From Hymenobacter qilianensis (GTDB taxonomy: Bacteria; Bacteroidota; Bacteroidia; Cytophagales; Hymenobacteraceae), in contig NZ_CP060784.1 in assembly GCF_014489555.1 (NCBI RefSeq), positions 2,480,001-2,544,000 on the forward strand: a DNA stretch of 64,000 bases. The letters are read 5' to 3'. Both the position numbers and the translations under genes were made by a program. Positions 9,816 to 19,689 of the stretch are shown here, in pieces (the stretch's first letter is position 1; every line of letters starts with the position of its first letter). The notes beneath the pieces were generated by a model. That model ran no database searches. It was not told the origin of the DNA and was given only the letters and a program-made list of their open reading frames with translations.

Positions 9816-12734
9816 TTACCGGTTCTGGAAAGTGCGGTTGCGGTTGAGCTTGAGGTCTTGCAGCAGGCTTGATTTGGCGGCAATAGTTACGTTGTAGCCT
9901 TGGCGAATACCAAATGGGAACCAGCTGCCGCTGATTTGCCAGCAGTGCAAATCACGGTAAAAATCGAGGGAAGTAAACGAAACCTGATTGCTGCGGAAGT
10001 CATAGCCGCTGCTGTAGCCGACGCGCAGGTTCTGAGTGAGCTTCACCGAGCCGCTCAGGTTGAGCGAAGCCACGGTAAGCGCATCGGCACGAGGGCGGTT
10101 GGGGCGACCCGGAATGGGGCCCGGATCCTGATAGGTAGCGCCAAAAGAAGTGCTCAGCTCCCAGGGAATATCAAAGTCAACGTAATCCTCATACGGATCG
10201 ACGCGCACCGGATTGCCTAGTACAGGGTCGTTGGCCGGAGCCACATCGCGCGCCACAGCCGACTTTTTCGTGCCCGCCGCCGGGTTGAATTGGTAGCTAA
10301 GATTCAGCGTAGCAGTTGTCAGCTGGGCCAGCCGCCGCTTGGGCTGATTAAAAAGGTATTCGTTGATGAAGCGGCCCGTGGAGTCGCGCTGATAGAAGAC
10401 AAAGCCGGCATTCACCACAATGTTCAGCTTCTTGGCTACCTGCGTGCGGAACGTAACGGCCAGCGGCAGCAGGTTGAGCGAGTCGGCGGCAAAGTCGTAG
10501 CCGGTGTTAAAGTCAAGCCCATCAATCAGGCTTACTTTCTCAAACGGGGTAGTGCCGGTCGTGTCATTTTTGGAGCGAACCTTCATTTCTATCTGGTTCT
10601 GTAGTCCAATAGTTACCGCGCTGGATGCCCGGCCATTCGCATTGCCCGCCGCTGCTCCAATAAAGCGGCTGAAAGCTATCGGATTGCGGGTGATGTCGTT
10701 TTGCTGGCCAAACTGGTTGTACAAGCGGCCCTGTGCATCACGCAGCGCCCCCAGGTTTAGGTTCGACTCATAAAAATTGTCGTTCCGGGAGAAATCAGGC
10801 GCGTAGCTGTAGCTAACCGAGGGCGTGATCTTGTGGCGGATGGCTTCAATCTTGGCGCCTTTTATCGGTAGAATGCCATAGATATTGGTCGATAAGCTGG
10901 CCCCGCCGGAGTAGTTGTACAAACGGCCAAACTGCGAAACCGTATCGATGCGTACGGCCTGTGCTTCGGGCTCGAATTTGTAATTCAGGCGTTTGAAATA
11001 CCAGGATTCGCCGTAGTTGATCGTGGGGTTGAGACTCAGATACTTAAGTACCGTGTAGTTGCCCAGCGTAATGCCAAACTGGTGTTGTACCGTTGGCTGC
11101 GCGTTATTCAGCAAGGGCGCCAGATTCGAGAAATCGAAAGGAATGGTGCGCCCCGTAGCGGTGCCGCCAATCACGGGTATGACGCCGCCATTAAGCAGGC
11201 GGGGCTGCTCTGAGTTGCTTATCTCGTTTCGGCCGATGAGGTTATACGTTATGGCAATCTGCTCGTAAAACTGATCGTAGAAACGCCCCTTGGGCTCAAT
11301 GCCAAACCACTGATACGGATATTGCCGCGCTACCTGCACCGACACATCGGGCAGCACAAAATTCATGACACCCGTTTGGGTGTTCTGGTTTTGGCTAAGC
11401 TGAAGCGAATAGTTGATAGGCGAGTTGCGAATCTGCTTCTGATAGCTGATCGTGGAGTTGAACGAAGGCGTGAGATAGCGCCGCGTATCAAACGAGTTTT
11501 GCTGGTTGTAGTCGGTGCTGCCCGCCTGCACGCTGGCCGAAAAACGCCCCCCACCGGGCCGGGGAGTGGGCGTATGGCTCCAGTTTATCCAGATGGTCTT
11601 GGGACTGCGCGGACGCCGGAATTCTACGTTGGTATTGAGTGCCTCCGAACGCAAAATAAGATTAGCCGGGCGCTGGGTATAATCAATGCTGAGCAGGCCG
11701 TTGTAGTTGTAGCGCTTGATGTACTGCATCTCGCCCCGCAAAGCAAAGCCGCCAAAAGCTTCGGCATTACCGCCGTATACATCACCAGTCAGGCGCAGGC
11801 CAATGTACTCGTTGGGGGCGAAGTAGTAGCCCCCATTACGCAGGAAAAAGCCCCGGTCGGCGGACTGGCCAAACGTGGGGAAAATGAGGCCCGAAGCGCG
11901 GCTTTTGCCCGGAGTTGGGAAGTAGCCAAAGAGGAAGCCCAGTGGAGTCTGGATGTCACTTACCACCAGGTTGAAAGGGCCCGTGACCACCTTCTCCCCC
12001 GGAATCACCTTCATCTTGGTGGCATTGATGTGAAAGTGTGGATGCTCCAGATTGCACGTCGTGTACTGCCCATTGCGCCCGAAAATCTCGTTCAGCGCGT
12101 TCTTTTTCACAATGCCGGCATGCACGTAGCCTTCACCCTGCTGGGTAACGGCGTCGGCAATCTTGCCCTTACGCGTCTTGAAGTTGTAGTTGATCGTACC
12201 GGCCTGATAAAGCCCCCCAGCGTCTTTGAACACCGGCCGGCCCTGCACTTTGCCCGCGGAGTCGGGGGCACCATTGGCCTTAAGCAGGTTTTGGCCGTAG
12301 TCAACGGTGATTACAGCCGCTTTCAACGATAAATCGCCGTAATCCACGTTGGCTTCATCGTAGAGATACGCGACCTTTTTCTGGACATCGAAACGAATGG
12401 AATCTTTCGCCGAATACTTAACGGTGGTCTTTATATCGCCTTTCACTTCGGCTCCCACACGTAGAGAGTCGCCAGCCGCGCTGGTATCGATAGCTGATAC
12501 GAGCCGCGTGCCACGAGCCGCTCGGCTGGTGTCGGCTAGTACATTGGTGGTCTGGCGCCCGTCGGAGTTGACGCGCGGTACGACGGCAGGCACGGCCTTT
12601 GCGGGACGCTGCTGCTGGGCCCAGGCGCCGCTGATACTCAGCACCAATAGCACTACTGCGAGCAGCGGCCTCAGCCGCCCCGGATGGGGAAGTAGGCAAG
12701 ATTTACGCAAGCGGAACGGCGCGGGCAAGGCCAC
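9816..12734 (-). CDS. lptD: LPS-assembly outer-membrane protein LptD-like
   Basis: A signal peptide (to about residue 39, GAWAQQ) is followed by an OstA-type beta-jellyroll (about 90-250: GDIKTTVKYSAKDSIRF ... GKVQGRPVFKDAGGLYQAG) and then a large barrel domain with the characteristic FGYFPTPGKSRASGLIFPTFG. The length, 972 aa, fits Bacteroidota LptD. It inserts lipopolysaccharide into the outer leaflet. Two in-frame six-C runs (12213, 11547) are read without a break, which shows that full-length motifs occur inside intact genes. It is divergent from the amidase gene; CAAAGGTA at 12767-12774 is a possible -7 element on the minus strand. Confidence 0.9.
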   Translation of the reverse strand: MALPAPFRLRKSCLLPHPGRLRPLLAVVLLVLSISGAWAQQQRPAKAVPAVVPRVNSDGRQTTNVLADTSRAARGTRLVSAIDTSAAGDSLRVGAEVKGDIKTTVKYSAKDSIRFDVQKKVAYLYDEANVDYGDLSLKAAVITVDYGQNLLKANGAPDSAGKVQGRPVFKDAGGLYQAGTINYNFKTRKGKIADAVTQQGEGYVHAGIVKKNALNEIFGRNGQYTTCNLEHPHFHINATKMKVIPGEKVVTGPFNLVVSDIQTPLGFLFGYFPTPGKSRASGLIFPTFGQSADRGFFLRNGGYYFAPNEYIGLRLTGDVYGGNAEAFGGFALRGEMQYIKRYNYNGLLSIDYTQRPANLILRSEALNTNVEFRRPRSPKTIWINWSHTPTPRPGGGRFSASVQAGSTDYNQQNSFDTRRYLTPSFNSTISYQKQIRNSPINYSLQLSQNQNTQTGVMNFVLPDVSVQVARQYPYQWFGIEPKGRFYDQFYEQIAITYNLIGRNEISNSEQPRLLNGGVIPVIGGTATGRTIPFDFSNLAPLLNNAQPTVQHQFGITLGNYTVLKYLSLNPTINYGESWYFKRLNYKFEPEAQAVRIDTVSQFGRLYNYSGGASLSTNIYGILPIKGAKIEAIRHKITPSVSYSYAPDFSRNDNFYESNLNLGALRDAQGRLYNQFGQQNDITRNPIAFSRFIGAAAGNANGRASSAVTIGLQNQIEMKVRSKNDTTGTTPFEKVSLIDGLDFNTGYDFAADSLNLLPLAVTFRTQVAKKLNIVVNAGFVFYQRDSTGRFINEYLFNQPKRRLAQLTTATLNLSYQFNPAAGTKKSAVARDVAPANDPVLGNPVRVDPYEDYVDFDIPWELSTSFGATYQDPGPIPGRPNRPRADALTVASLNLSGSVKLTQNLRVGYSSGYDFRSNQVSFTSLDFYRDLHCWQISGSWFPFGIRQGYNVTIAAKSSLLQDLKLNRNRTFQNR

Positions 12735-12804
12735 GTAGTTTTTATCGTTTATTTTGTGGCGATTTGCAAAGGTAGCGGGTTGCTACACCAACTTAACGAA
12801 CTCT

Positions 12805-13609
12805 GTGCGGAATATTGTAGCTGTTTGTCTGGCGAGTCTGTTGTTTATTTCTGGCTCGTCGGTAGCCGTGGCCCAGGGTCAGCGGTTTTGCCCCCAAGAA
12901 ATACCAACTACGCACCGTAGTACTGGATGCCGGCCATGGCGGTAAGGATAGAGGCTGCGCTGGTGTGTCGGCCCGGGAAGCGGCCGTATCCCTGAAAATA
13001 ATTCTGGAGCTGGGGCGGCTCATCGAAGCTAATGAGCCCGATGTGAAGGTAGTGTATACCCGCAAGTCCGACGTGTTTGTGGAGCTGGCCGACCGCGCCG
13101 GCATTGCCAATAAAAATAACGCCGACCTGTTTATCAGCGTGCATTGCAACGCGGGTCCTGCGGCGGCATATGGCACCGAGGTCTGGACAATGGGTACGGC
13201 CAAAACCGATGCTAATTTGGCAGTAGCCAAGCGTGAAAACGCGGTTATTTTACAAGAAGATAACTATAAAGCCCGCTACGGCGGCTTCGATCCTAACTCG
13301 CCTCAGAGCCACATTCTGTTCTCGCTGTTTCAGAGCGCCCACGTAGATAATAGCCTAAGATTTGCGCAAAAGGTTGATTATCAGTTTAAAACGAAGGTGG
13401 GGCGCAAGTCGCGCGGGGTGAAGCAAGCTGGGTTTCTGGTGCTTTGGAAGTCAACAATGCCTTCGTCTCTGATCGAAGTTGGCTTCTTGACTAACCGCAA
13501 CGAGGAACGCTACCTGAACGATAAATCGGGTCAGTCGTATATGGCCTCGGGTATATACCGGGCCTTCCGCGACTATAAGAATGAGTTAGAGGCTATGAAC
13601 GGGGACTAA
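12805..13609 (+). CDS. N-acetylmuramoyl-L-alanine amidase, Amidase_3 family (frame disrupted)
   Basis: A zinc amidase that cleaves the amide between MurNAc and the stem peptide in the periplasm. A signal peptide (about VCLASLLFISGSSVAVAQ) starts from a GTG at 12805, or an ATG at 12754. Ligand motifs are DAGHGG, the E of SAREAAV, ISVHCNAG and SLIEVGFLTNRNEE. Signal peptide and catalytic domain lie in different frames. The join needs one base less or two more near TTTTGCCCCC (12886-12895), for example QRFAPKKYQLRTVVLDAGHGG. The exact error is uncertain. The gene is followed by the MCE gene, an arrangement usual in this phylum. Confidence 0.85.
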
Positions 13610-13674
13610 AAGCCCCCCATAGCAGTTAACACCTTATCTACCTGCTCTTCACCTCCCTCAATAGCTGACCCAAC

Positions 13675-14718
13675 GTGTCAAAAGAAATCAAAGTAGCCCT
13701 GCTTGCTCTCGTGGCCATTGTAGCCCTTTACTTTGGGTTCACCTTTCTAAAAGGAAGCAACATTTTCTCATCCAACCGTACATTCCATGCCAAGTATGAC
13801 AACGTGGACGGGCTGGCCTTGGGCAACCCGGTTATTCTGAACGGGGTGAGAGTGGGGCAGGTGCGCGAGATGCATCTGGTACCGGAAGAAGGCAACCGGG
13901 TACGCGTGCAGTTTGAGATAGACAAGAATATCGTGGTGGGCGACTCCACCGTGGCCAGCCTGTCGGGTACGCTGCTGGGCAGCAAGACCATCACGCTGTT
14001 TATGGGCAAGAACTCGAAGGTATATGATGGCGGCGAAGAGCTAAAATCGTACACCGTTGCCAGTATTACCGATGCGTTTCAGGCCAAAGCGCTGCCCGTA
14101 CTGGGTACCGTAGATTCGACGCTGATTAAGGTGAACAGCTTCCTGACCAAAGAAGCCCGCATCAGTTTGCAAGCCACGCTGTTGAATGCACAGGGCTCGA
14201 CGGAGGCGCTGAAAAACCTGTTGATTATGAATCAGCGCAACATCAACCAGATTACGACCAACATGGCCGAGTTGACCCGTGCGCTTAACGTGACGGAGCG
14301 CAAGTTTGACCGCTTGGCTTCCAACTTGGCGCAAATCACGGACACGCTCAAAAATGCCCCTATCAGCCAAACAGTGCGCACAATGAACGCCACCGTGACG
14401 GAAGCGCAGGCAACTATGGCTTCGCTTAATGAGTCGTTGACCAGCACCAAAGGCTCGCTCGGCAAGCTTATCAATGATGACTCGCTGTATACGAATCTGA
14501 ACGCTTCCGCTGCCAGCACCGATGCACTGCTGGTTGACTTCAAGGCGAACCCTAAGCGCTACGTCAACTTTTCGCTGATTTCGTTTGGCGGCAAGGATAA
14601 GAAGAAGCGGGAGGTTACCAAGAAGCCTGATGGGGAGATAGAAATTGAGCAGAAAGTAAAATCTAGCAGCCCGCAAACCATGGCGCCTGTCGATTCAGTC
14701 ATTGCACCGGTTAAATAA
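13675..14718 (+). CDS. MCE/MlaD-family lipid-transport protein
   Basis: An inner-membrane-anchored periplasmic protein of phospholipid transport. It has an N-terminal membrane helix (residues 5-25), one MCE domain (about 35-115: FHAKYDNVDGLALGNPVILNGVRVGQV ... LLGSKTITLFMG), then a long helical coiled region (150-290) and a charged Lys-rich tail. The start is GTG at 13675. The expected partner ATPase and permease (MlaF, MlaE) are not in the window. It lies 65 bases downstream of the amidase gene and ends at a terminator. Confidence 0.9.
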   Translation: MSKEIKVALLALVAIVALYFGFTFLKGSNIFSSNRTFHAKYDNVDGLALGNPVILNGVRVGQVREMHLVPEEGNRVRVQFEIDKNIVVGDSTVASLSGTLLGSKTITLFMGKNSKVYDGGEELKSYTVASITDAFQAKALPVLGTVDSTLIKVNSFLTKEARISLQATLLNAQGSTEALKNLLIMNQRNINQITTNMAELTRALNVTERKFDRLASNLAQITDTLKNAPISQTVRTMNATVTEAQATMASLNESLTSTKGSLGKLINDDSLYTNLNASAASTDALLVDFKANPKRYVNFSLISFGGKDKKKREVTKKPDGEIEIEQKVKSSSPQTMAPVDSVIAPVK

Positions 14719-14745
14719 GGCGTCTGCCAATTTTAAGTACCTTTG

Positions 14746-14772
14746 AAATCCGCCTTCGGGCGGATTTTTTTG
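14746..14772 (+). terminator. Intrinsic terminator after the MCE gene
   Basis: AAATCCGCC (14746-14754), a 4-base loop, GGCGGATTT (14759-14767) and a T run. Confidence 0.85.
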
Positions 14773-14819
14773 TGTCGAAACCACCCAATTTGCCCCCCAA
14801 CACCCTTTTTCCCACCCGC

Positions 14820-16447
14820 ATGAATCTGGAGTTCAACAAAAACGAAGATCAAGTCAAACAACTCATTTTTCAACTCAGCCAGCGTCAGAAGAAAGTGGCG
14901 CTGGGCGGCGGCGAAAAGCGCATCGAGGCCCACAAAGCCAAAGGCAAGCTCACCGCCCGCGAGCGGATAGACTACTTGCTGGATAAAGGCACAGAAACCG
15001 TCGAGATAGGAGCTTTTGCGGGCGAAGGCATGTACAAAGAGCATGGCGGCTGCCCTTCAGGCGGCGTGGTTGTGGTGATTGGCTATGTGAAAGGGCGACA
15101 GTGCGTGGTAGTAGCCAACGACGCCACCGTGAAAGCTGGTGCCTGGTTCCCGATTACGGCCAAAAAGAACCTGCGGGCTCAGGAAATCAGCATCGAAAAC
15201 AAGCTGCCCATTATCTATCTGGTCGATTCGGCGGGCGTGTACTTGCCCATGCAGGACGAGATTTTTCCCGATAAGGAGCACTTCGGACGCATCTTCCGCA
15301 ACAACGCCGTGATGAGCAGTATGGGCATCGTGCAGCTAGCCGCCATCATGGGTCCGTGCGTGGCCGGGGGGCTTATTTGCCCATTATGAGTGATGAGGCG
15401 ATGATTGTGGATGGCACGGGCTCGGTGTTTCTAGCGGGCTCTTACCTGGTGAAATCGGCCATTGGCGAAAGTATCGACAACGAGACGCTGGGCGGCGCTA
15501 CTACGCACTCCGAGATTTCGGGCGTGACTGATTATAAGTTTAAGAACGACGAAGAGTGCCTCGATCATATCCGCAACATCTTCGATAAGATGGGCGGCCA
15601 GCCCTCAGCTGGCTTCCACCGCGCCGCACCGGCCGAGCCGGCTGAGAAGTCCGAGGAAATCTATGGCCTGCTGCCCGCCGACCGCGCCAAGCCTTACGAT
15701 ATGATGGATATAATCCGTCGCTTGGTGGATAACTCGGAGTTTGAGCCTTACAAAGACCTCTATGGTCAGACGCTGATTTGCGGCCTGGCGCGTATTGATG
15801 GTTGGGCAGTCGGCATTGTAGCCAACCAACGCAAAATCGTGAAGTCGAAGAAGACGGGCATGCAGATGGGCGGCGTTATCTACTCCGACTCAGCCGACAA
15901 AGCCGCGCGCTTTATCATGAACTGCAACCAGAAGCGTATTCCGCTGGTGTTTCTGCACGATGTGTCGGGCTTCATGGTGGGTTCGCAGAGTGAGCATGGC
16001 GGCATCATCAAAGACGGTGCGAAGATGGTAAGCGCCATGAGCAACTCCGTGGTCCCGAAATTCACGGTCATTGTGGGCAACAGCTACGGAGCCGGCAACT
16101 ACGCCATGTGCGGCAAGGCGTATGATCCGCGCCTCATCGTAGCCTGGCCCACGGCCCAACTTGCCGTAATGAGTGGCGCCGCCGCCGCCAACACGCTCCT
16201 ACAGATACAAGTAGCCAGCCTGAAAGCCAAAGGCGAAGTAATCACGCCCGAAGCCGAAAAAGAATTGCTCGACCGCATCAAGAGCCGCTACGAGGAGCAA
16301 CTGTCGCCGTATTACGCCGCCGCCCGCTTGTGGGTAGATGCGGTAATTGACCCGCTGGAAACGCGCAAGGTACTTTCAATGGGCATTGATGCGGCTAATC
16401 ATGCGCCGATTGAGAAAGCGTTTAATGTGGGTGTTATTCAGGTGTGA
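14820..16447 (+). CDS. Acyl-CoA carboxylase carboxyltransferase (beta) subunit (frame repaired)
   Basis: It transfers the carboxyl group from carboxybiotin to an acyl-CoA, probably propionyl-CoA or methylcrotonyl-CoA. Both carboxyltransferase domains are present: the N half (KLTARERIDYLLDKGT, GGCPSGGVVVVIGYVKGRQ) and the C half (HDVSGFMVGSQSEHGGIIKDGAKMV, GNSYGAGNYAMCGKAYDPR). The frame breaks at the G6 run 15366-15371. A seventh G restores VAGGAYLPIMSDEA, and the product is about 542 aa, the family length. No biotin-carrying subunit is adjacent. With mutA/mutB/meaB elsewhere in the window, propionate handling is plausible. Confidence 0.9.
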
Positions 16448-16489
16448 AATGAAATAAATTCGCTTTAGTTTTCATTTAAAATCTATTCA

Positions 16490-16975
16490 GTGAAAGACCT
16501 TAATAAGATCAAAATCTTCTTATTAGAAGCAAAGGATATTTCCTTGGGATATAGCGAAATAAAATTTGTTGATTATGATGATTTGGACGCCGCACAAATT
16601 GGTTATAAAGTTGATTCGAAAGGAAATAATTTAACATCAATAAACGAAGGTGATTGGCAGGAGGAATGGCTAGTAATTGCTAATGACGATTTAGGTGATC
16701 CAATTATAGTTGATACTTCTTCGCCAGATTTAGCAGTCTTAACTGCAGCTCATGGAGAAGGTGATTGGGAGCCACAAGTAATAGCAGAGAGCCTGGATGA
16801 TTTTAAAGAGATACTCAACATATTAAATAATAGTTCTTTAGAAAGAAATAGCGAACTCGATACTGATAAAAACTCAATTGATGAGACTCAGAAGCAAGAT
16901 TTTTTATTAAAAATTGAACAGCGAAATCCTGATGCTGCAATTTGGTATTGGGAGGCATTTTTAAATAATTCATAA
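16490..16975 (+). CDS. SMI1/KNR4 (SUKH)-like protein, low GC
   Basis: 161 aa, starting at GTG 16490. The segment EEWLVIANDDLGDPIIVDTS, followed by HGEGDWEPQVIAESLDDF, resembles the core of SUKH-superfamily proteins, many of which are immunity proteins to contact-dependent or polymorphic toxins. The coding sequence is visibly more AT-rich than its neighbours, which suggests recent transfer. No toxin gene is adjacent; a palindromic repeat element follows 20 bases downstream. The SUKH call is by eye; immunity function is inference. Confidence 0.65.
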   Translation: MKDLNKIKIFLLEAKDISLGYSEIKFVDYDDLDAAQIGYKVDSKGNNLTSINEGDWQEEWLVIANDDLGDPIIVDTSSPDLAVLTAAHGEGDWEPQVIAESLDDFKEILNILNNSSLERNSELDTDKNSIDETQKQDFLLKIEQRNPDAAIWYWEAFLNNS

Positions 16976-16995
16976 AATAACTTTAGTAACCCCCA

Positions 16996-17178
16996 ACTGG
17001 CGCGAGATTGTAGCTCGTGACAAGCCTTTTTGTGGAGGTTGTACCTCCACTGCCGCACAGCGGCAAACTGTGACCGCGCCGTCTGGAAAAATCCGGGCGG
17101 CGTTGTTGTTCTGGCGGGGGAGGCGCAGCCTCCCGGCATGGCTGGTCACGAGTTACGCTGCACTAAACTCGCGCCAGT
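16996..17178. repeat. Palindromic repeat element with terminal inverted repeats (MITE/REP-like)
   Basis: A 183-bp element bounded by the perfect 11-bp inverted repeat ACTGGCGCGAG (16996-17006) and CTCGCGCCAGT (17168-17178). Subterminal CTCGTGAC (17014-17021) pairs with GTCACGAG (17145-17152). Inside are further hairpins: TGGAGGT/ACCTCCA, TGCCGC/GCGGCA and GGGAGGC/GCCTCCC. It has no coding capacity. It is probably a non-autonomous element; copy number elsewhere cannot be judged here. It fills most of the 364-bp gap 16976-17339. Confidence 0.75.
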
Positions 17179-17339
17179 GAGGTGGCGAAAACCAGTTCGT
17201 TAAAGCACTTTATTTGAACATTCCTACCTATTCTACGTGTTGATTCTGGGCAACCGGCGGCGGCGAAACCGTGTCGGTTGCTTTTATTTGCTACTTCGTG
17301 CTTCTCGGGGCCGCTGCAAACACCCCGACCACCTGCTTC

Positions 17340-18212
17340 ATGACTAATAAAGAAATCAAAGCGCTTATCTCGCTGCTCGACGACCCGGAAATTGCCCCCC
17401 AGATAGAGGAGCGGATTCAGGCATTGGGCGAAACCATCATTCCGTTTTTGGAAGAGTCGTGGGAGGAGAGCCTCGACCCGCGTCAGCAGCAGCGTCTGGA
17501 GGATCTGATTCACGATCTGCAATTTGATGGCTTGAAGCAGCGCCTGCGTGTGTGGCGCGATTCGGGCGGCGAAAACCTGCTGGAAGGCATGTGGCTGCTG
17601 AACTCCTACCAGTATCCCGATGCCGATTTGCAGGCCCTGAACCGCGCCATTGAGCAGTTGCGCTTCGAAGCCTGGACACTCATGCGACCCGAGATGCATC
17701 CTACTGATCAGGTGCAGGTGCTAAATCACGTTTTGTTTCGGGTGCATAAGCTGGGGGCCAATACGCAGAACTTCCATTCGCCCGCCAACTCCATGCTGCA
17801 CCTGGTGTTGGAAACCAAGCGTGGCAACCCGCTTACGCTCTGCGTGATTTATCTGCTGGTGGCGCAGCGGCTGAACTTGCCTATTTACGGCGTGAATCTG
17901 CCCAATCTGTTTGTGCTCACGTATCAGTCGCAGAGCCAGATAGCGGAGCCGTTTTACATCAACTGCTACAATCGCGGCCTCATTCTGTCGCGCACCGACA
18001 TCGAGCATTATGTGGCCCAACTCAACCTGTCGCCCAACGATATCTTCTATGCGCCCTGCTCGCATCTCGACATCGTGCGCCGGGCGTTGCGCAATCTGGT
18101 GATGAGCTTCGAGAAGCTGCAGGAGCCCGCCAAAGCCCTCGAAGTAGGCAAGCTCCTGGCCATCCTGACCGATGAAATTACTCCCCCCACGGATATTGAG
18201 CCGACAGAATAG
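17340..18212 (+). CDS. SirB1-like transglutaminase-fold protein
   Basis: A cytosolic protein of the Transglut_core2 / SirB1 group. Residues 90-215 contain the family core: NHVLFRVHKLGANTQNFHSPANSMLHLVLETKRGNPLTLCVIYLLVAQRLNLPIYGVNLPN, with the Cys in the catalytic position of the fold. A short helical C-terminus is TPR-like. The start is ATG 17340 (MTNKEIKALIS), since the upstream extension is unlike the family. Molecular function is unknown. An in-frame six-C motif lies at 17395. Confidence 0.82.
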   Translation: MTNKEIKALISLLDDPEIAPQIEERIQALGETIIPFLEESWEESLDPRQQQRLEDLIHDLQFDGLKQRLRVWRDSGGENLLEGMWLLNSYQYPDADLQALNRAIEQLRFEAWTLMRPEMHPTDQVQVLNHVLFRVHKLGANTQNFHSPANSMLHLVLETKRGNPLTLCVIYLLVAQRLNLPIYGVNLPNLFVLTYQSQSQIAEPFYINCYNRGLILSRTDIEHYVAQLNLSPNDIFYAPCSHLDIVRRALRNLVMSFEKLQEPAKALEVGKLLAILTDEITPPTDIEPTE

Positions 18213-18232
18213 TTCGGGTTAAATCAAGGCAT

Positions 18233-18269
18233 AAAAAATCCCCCCAGCGCAAGTCTGGGGTGCTTTTTT
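18233..18269. terminator. Terminator-like hairpin containing the C6 motif
   Basis: AAAAAATCCCCCCAG (18233-18247) pairs imperfectly with CTGGGGTGCTTTTTT (18255-18269). One arm has six C, the other four G plus TG, so the arms have diverged or one was undercalled. It serves the convergent ends of the SirB1-like and redoxin genes. Confidence 0.75.
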
Positions 18270-18285
18270 GGAGTTATATGTAAGC

Positions 18286-18896
18286 CTACATTCTCTTGAT
18301 CAGGCAGCCCGCCGCCCGCTTGTCGGCGACGCCTGCGGGCTTTCCAGCCAGAATATTGTCCAGCACCTGCGCTACGTAGCGCTCCTTGGCATAGGCTTCT
18401 ACCTGAGCATTATCGTCGATGGCCCCTCTGTAGCGCACCACGAAGCCATTCTCAGCAGGCTGCAACACAAAGGCTTCCGGCGTTTTGGTAGCCCCAGCAG
18501 GCCGCTCACCTTCTGCCCAGGGTCGGTCAGATAAGGATAATCGTCGGAGCCGGTGCTCTTCATTTTGAGCTTATCCGCGTCGGCAGCATCGGCCGTAGCT
18601 TCCAGGTTGATGGGCGCATTGATAAACAAAAACTGCACGCCCTTGCCACTATACGCGGCCGTCAGGGCATTCAGGCGGCTTTGATACAGCTTGGAAAAGG
18701 CGCAGTTAGGGTTCACGAATACGACCACAACAGCCTTGTTGCTGGCATAGCTGCTCAGCGTAACGGTCGCGTTGGTGGGACTCGTAAGACTAAAGTCGGT
18801 GACGGTGCGGCCATCCTGCGCTTTTGCCACACTGATAGCAACGGTACAGAAAAGCAGGGCGGCCGCTGCAATAATAGAGATTCGACGAAAAAGCAT
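18286..18896 (-). CDS. Redoxin / peroxiredoxin-like thioredoxin-fold protein (frame repaired)
   Basis: A signal peptide (SIIAAAALLFCTVAISVAKAQ) is followed by an AhpC/TSA-type fold (DFSLTSPTNATVTLSSYASNKAVVVVFVNPNCAFSKLY), with a single redox cysteine in NPNCAFSK. It should act in the periplasm as a thiol peroxidase or redox partner. The frame breaks at 18492-18495 (four C). A fifth restores LLGATKTPEAFVLQP and joins the C-terminal half, giving about 203 aa. The start MLFRRISII at 18896 gives the best signal peptide. Confidence 0.82.
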
Positions 18897-18983
18897 AGGT
18901 GGGAAGATTAGAAGGTGGGATGGGAGCGCCAAATCTTTATGAGGTAGATTGTTGCGTCTGCAACCAGACGAAGTGGGCGAAAC

Positions 18984-19643
18984 TCAGCCGTGCATAGCAT
19001 CTTCAACGCAATACGTTAGCACATAGTCGGATGCTAGGCGTTGATAAGAAATTCGGTGTTCGCTGCGGAAGTTTTCGAGCAGCAGGTGCCCCGTCAAAAC
19101 ACCTGCCTCCCGCAGCTCAAACGGGTTGAGCAACAATTGCTCTTTAAACACCACGCCCCGGCGACTATGCAGCTTATACAGCGTCTCTTTGGCACTCCAA
19201 TAGAGACTATATTTTGCTACGTCATCACCGGCATTGACTCGTTCAGTTTCGGCTAGAAACCGGGTTGCCAAGTGTTGCGCTTTGGGTCTTATCAGTTCAA
19301 CATCTGTGCCAACGCGCCCCTGAGTCGATACAATTCCCGCCACCCACTCCCCCGAATGTGACAATGAAACCGCAAAATCAGGCAATTGCTCTAAGTAAGG
19401 TCGACCGTTGCTGTCGTTAAGCAGCAGGGACTGAGCAGAGGTTAGCTCCCGCAGCAGCGTATGCGTAAGCGCCCGTCCTGCCAGCCACTGCGCCTGACGC
19501 GTCAAATCGCGCACTGCCGGCTGCTGCGCCGCGTAATGGGCAGAGTGGGGGAGAAGCTCGACCAACGCGGGGGGCATTTCTGTAAGGTGCCACAACCCGA
19601 GCAGAGCATGGTCAGAAAGAGGCGTGAGGGAGTGTAAAGGCAT
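18984..19643 (-). CDS. 4'-phosphopantetheinyl transferase superfamily protein
   Basis: An Sfp-type enzyme that loads phosphopantetheine from coenzyme A onto carrier proteins. Motifs are VSLSHSGEWVAGI, GTDVELIRP (magnesium-binding D and E) and the WSAKETLYKLH signature. At 219 aa the size is typical. No carrier protein or synthase is adjacent, so the target is unknown; fatty-acid ACP or flexirubin-type carriers are possibilities. Confidence 0.9.
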   Translation of the reverse strand: MPLHSLTPLSDHALLGLWHLTEMPPALVELLPHSAHYAAQQPAVRDLTRQAQWLAGRALTHTLLRELTSAQSLLLNDSNGRPYLEQLPDFAVSLSHSGEWVAGIVSTQGRVGTDVELIRPKAQHLATRFLAETERVNAGDDVAKYSLYWSAKETLYKLHSRRGVVFKEQLLLNPFELREAGVLTGHLLLENFRSEHRISYQRLASDYVLTYCVEDAMHG

Positions 19644-19689
19644 TATAGCAGATAGAAGGAATTGACACTTATACTTTTACTTCGAACCT

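Noticed and set aside
11322..12332. Long open frame opposite lptD (about 336 codons)
   Set aside because: It is the antisense shadow of lptD, has no family resemblance, and lptD has full domain support.
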